Assembly (NCBI GenBank): GCA_903854805.1 | Contig: CAINXK010000207.1 | Location: 1 to 8,645 of the forward strand | DNA: 8,645 bases | Reading direction: 5' to 3' | From: an uncultured Anaerolineae bacterium | GTDB lineage: Bacteria > Chloroflexota > Anaerolineae > Anaerolineales > Villigracilaceae | In this document: piece after piece, positions 6,629 to 8,645 of the stretch | Layout: each line of letters opens with the position of its first letter | Position numbering within the stretch: position 1 is the stretch's first letter | Notes under the pieces: generated by a model | The model's database searches: none | Seen by the model: only the letters and a program-made list of their open reading frames with translations | Told to the model about the DNA's origin: nothing | Translations under genes and position numbers: made by a program

Positions 6629-7738
6629 TCACCCGGCAAGGAATTCTCCGTAGTCCAGATGCTGATACTGCGCCTGGCAGGGATTGCCACCCGCCAACCA
6701 TGCCTGGCGGGTGGTGAGATCCATGATGAGGGATGCGATAGTGGCGTATTGCTCGGCTTCGGGGCTGCTTTCTTCAGGGTGGGCGCAAATGCCAAAGGGA
6801 TGGTTTTGATGATCGCCCAGCGCTGCCATGATAGTTTCTAAAACACGGCCGGAGTCACCTTGTAATAAAAGGCGCTTCATGCGTTCTTCGCGAATGGGGC
6901 TATCGGGTCCTTGCTGCAGACCCACATCGGTAAAGGGTGGTTGGGCACACATAAAGTGATTGGTATGAACATAACCCGGGCCGACTGGCTGCAGAAATAG
7001 GTTTTCTGCACCAACGCCAGGACCGGTTTCCAAATCAAGTACTTTGCCATCCCGGTTGGCGATCATATAATTCGCGGATGATGCTCTACCGGCAGTCTGT
7101 ACCATGCTGGCGGCTTCATCGAAGGAAGATGATTCCAGAATGGAGCGCAGGATGATATGGTATGGCACCCCGGGTAACCCGACATCCAGGTTAGTGGAGA
7201 GGGCATTGGTGGCAAGACCTATGCCTGCGGAGTTCATGCCCATTTTAGCGAGGAGACCAGCTTCAACAATCGTCATAAAGTTTGGACCCTGGTCAGGAGA
7301 GCTTTCCAATAAAACCACCGCTCGGGCGGTAGCAGGTTTCCAATCCCAATTTTCACCGATGATGATGTGCCGGTCCGTGTCGATTTCGGTGGTGGTGTAA
7401 AAGGAGGTGCATTCCGCGGTAGCTTTTTTCGCAAAAGCGGCGTTGAGAATCTCGGTACGGACATTGATGGCGATGATGTCAGCCAGGGAAACACCCGCTC
7501 CATCCGCAATACCCTGCATCTCATCTACCAGGTGGGCGCGGAAATTCCCTATGGCGGGCAGGTAAAGCATGGCGTGTTGACAAACCTGCTCCCACGCCCA
7601 ACCAGTGTAATGAACAAATATCTGCTGATAAGCCTCGATGCTGAGCTGCACATAACTGGCTGCCTGGCTGCCGTATTGCTGCCCGCGTTGGTAGGGCGCA
7701 CCGAAGGTTTGTATCCTTGGGAAGGGTGATATACTCAT
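6629..7738 (-). CDS. C45-type Ntn hydrolase (acyl-CoA:6-APA acyltransferase-like)
   Basis: The 369-residue protein matches the C45 family, whose founder is fungal isopenicillin N acyltransferase. Bacterial members are mostly uncharacterised amidases or acyltransferases, made as precursors that cut themselves before a nucleophilic cysteine. Visible features are PYQRGQQYG (15-23), typical of the N-terminus, DEMQGIADGAGVSLADIIAINVRTE (72-96), the candidate nucleophile C110 in AECTSF, and GENWDW (128-133) with the oxyanion-hole Asn region. MGMNSAGIGLATNAL and GVPYHIILRSILE follow in the middle, then NYMIANRDGKVLDLETGP further on. A Gly normally precedes the cysteine; here it is Glu109. There is no signal peptide, so it should act in the cytoplasm. 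It is co-transcribed with the Lrp/AsnC gene (start and stop share ATGA) and has no independent ribosome binding site that I trust. Substrate unknown; an amide bond in an imported or amino-acid-like compound is my guess. Confidence 0.87.
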   Translation of the reverse strand: MSISPFPRIQTFGAPYQRGQQYGSQAASYVQLSIEAYQQIFVHYTGWAWEQVCQHAMLYLPAIGNFRAHLVDEMQGIADGAGVSLADIIAINVRTEILNAAFAKKATAECTSFYTTTEIDTDRHIIIGENWDWKPATARAVVLLESSPDQGPNFMTIVEAGLLAKMGMNSAGIGLATNALSTNLDVGLPGVPYHIILRSILESSSFDEAASMVQTAGRASSANYMIANRDGKVLDLETGPGVGAENLFLQPVGPGYVHTNHFMCAQPPFTDVGLQQGPDSPIREERMKRLLLQGDSGRVLETIMAALGDHQNHPFGICAHPEESSPEAEQYATIASLIMDLTTRQAWLAGGNPCQAQYQHLDYGEFLAG

Positions 7739-8229
7739 TCTGGCTCCGTTGTTTCTTCATTACTTACCAAATTCTGGGGAATAATCCACATGTAAGCATC
7801 TTTGAGAACAATGGGGACTATCATTGTGCTTGTTCCTCGCACGCCAGGAATGTTGCCAATGACCTCGGTAATAAAGTTATAGGCTTCCTCGAGGCTTGAG
7901 GCGACTACCTGAGCTCCGATATCGCCATCACCAATTGAGCAGCCAACGTATGTCATCTGTTCATACGCTGCCAATTGGCGCGCGACCGCCAGGACTTTAC
8001 CGGCTTCCACCTTTACTTTTATATCGGCGATGATATTCAAACCGACTTCTTGGGGAATGGAAACAGCGGCGATGTGGATGGTTTTATTGGCGAGCAGTCG
8101 CTCCAGGCGGTAACGCGCAATACGCGGAGTAATATCACCAATTTGACGGGCAATCTCGTTCGCAGAGAGTCGACCGTCTTTTGCAAGCAAGTCAATGATG
8201 GCTTTGTCAATTCTGTCAATAAGTTGCAT
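7735..8229 (-). CDS. Lrp/AsnC-family transcriptional regulator
   Basis: The 164-residue protein has the usual Lrp/AsnC layout. An N-terminal winged helix-turn-helix starts IDRIDKAIIDLLAKDGRLS (4-22), with the DNA-reading helix around ITPRIARYRLERL (33-45). It continues into IHIAAVSIPQEVGLNIIADIKVKV and an amino-acid-binding RAM domain (about 65-142), which includes YVGCSIGDGDIGAQVVA (94-110). The family forms dimers or octamers that respond to amino acids and usually control their own gene. I chose the ATG at 8229 over a TTG at 8241. GGGAG lies 5 bases before the ATG, and the TTG start would put that site inside the coding region. The stop overlaps the C45 gene by four bases, so the two form one operon. 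Its promoter carries a perfect palindrome, and similar sites lie at the importer promoter. Confidence 0.92.
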   Translation of the reverse strand: MQLIDRIDKAIIDLLAKDGRLSANEIARQIGDITPRIARYRLERLLANKTIHIAAVSIPQEVGLNIIADIKVKVEAGKVLAVARQLAAYEQMTYVGCSIGDGDIGAQVVASSLEEAYNFITEVIGNIPGVRGTSTMIVPIVLKDAYMWIIPQNLVSNEETTEPE

Positions 8230-8234
8230 ACTTA

Positions 8235-8239
8235 CTCCC
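8235..8239 (-). promoter_or_regulatory. Ribosome binding site that fixes the regulator start
   Basis: GGGAG on the minus strand lies 5 bases before the ATG at 8229. It excludes the upstream TTG (8241) as the likely start. Confidence 0.7.
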
Positions 8240-8243
8240 AATA

Positions 8244-8260
8244 TTGTTATATTATAACAA
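8244..8260. promoter_or_regulatory. Perfect 17-bp palindrome over the regulator promoter (autoregulatory operator)
   Basis: TTGTTATATTATAACAA has two perfect 8-base arms around one central base. On the minus strand it contains TATAAT (8256-8251), the probable -10 box of the regulator gene, with only a weak -35 match upstream. A protein bound here would block the promoter. The form TTG-N11-CAA is shared with the two importer operators. Confidence 0.65.
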
Positions 8261-8474
8261 GCATTTTGTAATATCAGTAACTTCTTTCAATTAATTTGTG
8301 ATTTTCTTTGATTTTAATTGGGTCGATTATTTACGCAGCATTGATTATAAATTTGACAATCAATCCATTAGACGGAATGTTAGGCAGTTTTCAGTGCTCA
8401 TAATTTATCAAAGGCTCGCGAACAGTTTTGAGATACAAATGTGCCCGCTAAACAATATAATTGAAATGTCGTTT
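8261..8474. other. AT-rich intergenic DNA up to the insertion element
   Basis: No gene is supported here. A 60-codon plus-strand frame (8298-8480) starts with GTG, has no ribosome binding site and ends inside the insertion element. The region holds an inverted repeat, ATTGATT (8340-8346) and AATCAAT (8358-8364), 11 bases apart, and a GTCGATT/TTTACGC element (8322-8336) that resembles one in the importer leader. Confidence 0.5.
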
Positions 8475-8488
8475 TGTTGACAAGCACT

Positions 8489-8550
8489 CCAATTTGAAAA
8501 ACCCGTTAAAGACAATTAGAATTACCCATCAACGACAATTAGAAATGCCC
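8489..8550. repeat. Three 16-bp terminal repeats with a 23-bp period
   Basis: CCAATTTGAAAAACCC (8489-8504), ACAATTAGAATTACCC (8512-8527) and ACAATTAGAAATGCCC (8535-8550). The last two differ at two positions and the first is more diverged. The even 23-base spacing suggests cooperative transposase binding sites in the terminal region. Confidence 0.8.
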
Positions 8551-8569
8551 AAGCATAGGGGCGAGGAAA

Positions 8570-8601
8570 CGGCTAGACTCTCATAGACAAAAGGAGAGCC
8601 G
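8570..8601 (+). promoter_or_regulatory. Hairpin that can hide the transposase ribosome binding site
   Basis: CGGCT (8570-8574) pairs with AGCCG (8597-8601). After a 3-base bulge, CTC (8578-8580) pairs with GAG (8594-8596), with one further G-U pair (8593/8581). The AAAGGAG Shine-Dalgarno (8590-8596) is thereby partly paired. This could limit transposase synthesis when transcripts enter from outside (inference). Confidence 0.45.
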
Positions 8602-8645
8602 ATGACCGCAACCGACGCCCAAATGAGGCTCGTAATGAAAGAACG
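8602..8645 (+). CDS. istA: IS21-family transposase IstA, 5' fragment
   Basis: Only the first 14 complete codons and part of a fifteenth are present: MTATDAQMRLVMKE, followed by a probable Arg. IstA proteins of the IS21 family commonly begin with a similar stretch (T-DAQ-RLLMKER), ahead of a helix-turn-helix. A strong AAAGGAG lies 5 bases before the ATG. The position just inside phased terminal repeats supports the call strongly despite the short length. IstA would catalyse strand transfer, with IstB as its ATPase helper, expected to the right of the window. Whether the gene is intact cannot be seen. Confidence 0.75.
   Translation, partial: MTATDAQMRLVMKE

Larger units (their letters stand above)
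8475..8645 (+). mobile_element. Left end of an IS21-family insertion sequence (runs off the window)
   Basis: The element appears to start at TGTTGACAAGCACTCC (8475-8490); IS21-family ends begin with TG. Behind it lie three related 16-base repeats at 8489, 8512 and 8535, exactly 23 bases apart, as expected for the multiple transposase-binding repeats of IS21 ends. A transposase start follows at 8602. The exact left boundary and the target duplication cannot be confirmed because the right end is outside the window. Confidence 0.75.

Noticed and set aside
8230..8241. TTG start at 8241 for the Lrp/AsnC gene, adding four residues
   Set aside because: The GGGAG ribosome binding site would then lie inside the gene. 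The ATG at 8229 has good spacing and gives a typical family N-terminus.
8298..8480. 60-codon plus-strand frame upstream of the insertion element
   Set aside because: GTG start without a ribosome binding site, AT-driven composition, contains an inverted repeat and ends within the insertion element.
8489..8550. CRISPR array
   Set aside because: Only three diverged 16-base repeats with 7-base gaps and no Cas genes; they fit IS21 terminal repeats.

Overview
The window looks like a chromosomal stretch from a Chloroflexota (Anaerolineae-like) bacterium. That is an inference. It rests mainly on the substrate-binding lipoprotein, which has a long Ala/Pro/Thr-rich linker straight after the lipobox cysteine, a layout common in that phylum, and on the mixed GC-rich genes and AT-rich promoter regions. 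No rRNA or tRNA gene is present to settle it.

Layout, left to right. Positions 1-348 carry no gene, only short repeat-like elements. 349-1956 (+) encodes a YtcJ-type amidohydrolase (amidohydrolase family 3). 1957-2681 is a 725-base gap; its right half is AT-rich and holds a duplicated promoter/operator. 2682-6466 (+) is an oligopeptide-type ABC importer: family 5 substrate-binding lipoprotein, a strong intercistronic hairpin, then DppB-like and DppC-like permeases that overlap by 8 bases. No ATPase gene follows. 8229-6629 (-) is a converging two-gene operon: an Lrp/AsnC-family regulator and a C45-type (acyl-CoA:6-APA acyltransferase-like) Ntn hydrolase, joined by an ATGA overlap. At the right edge, from about 8475, lies the left end of an IS21-family element with the first codons of its IstA transposase.

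Working model (inference). The importer brings in a peptide-like or N-acylated compound. The cytoplasmic C45 hydrolase and the amidohydrolase are candidates to cut amide bonds in it. The Lrp/AsnC protein senses an amino-acid-like product. The best sequence support for linking the two transcription units is a 17-bp pattern, TTG-N11-CAA. It occurs as a perfect palindrome over the regulator's own -10 box and as two tandem copies, 31 bp apart, over the -35 boxes of the importer promoters. This shared operator is the most interesting signal in the window.
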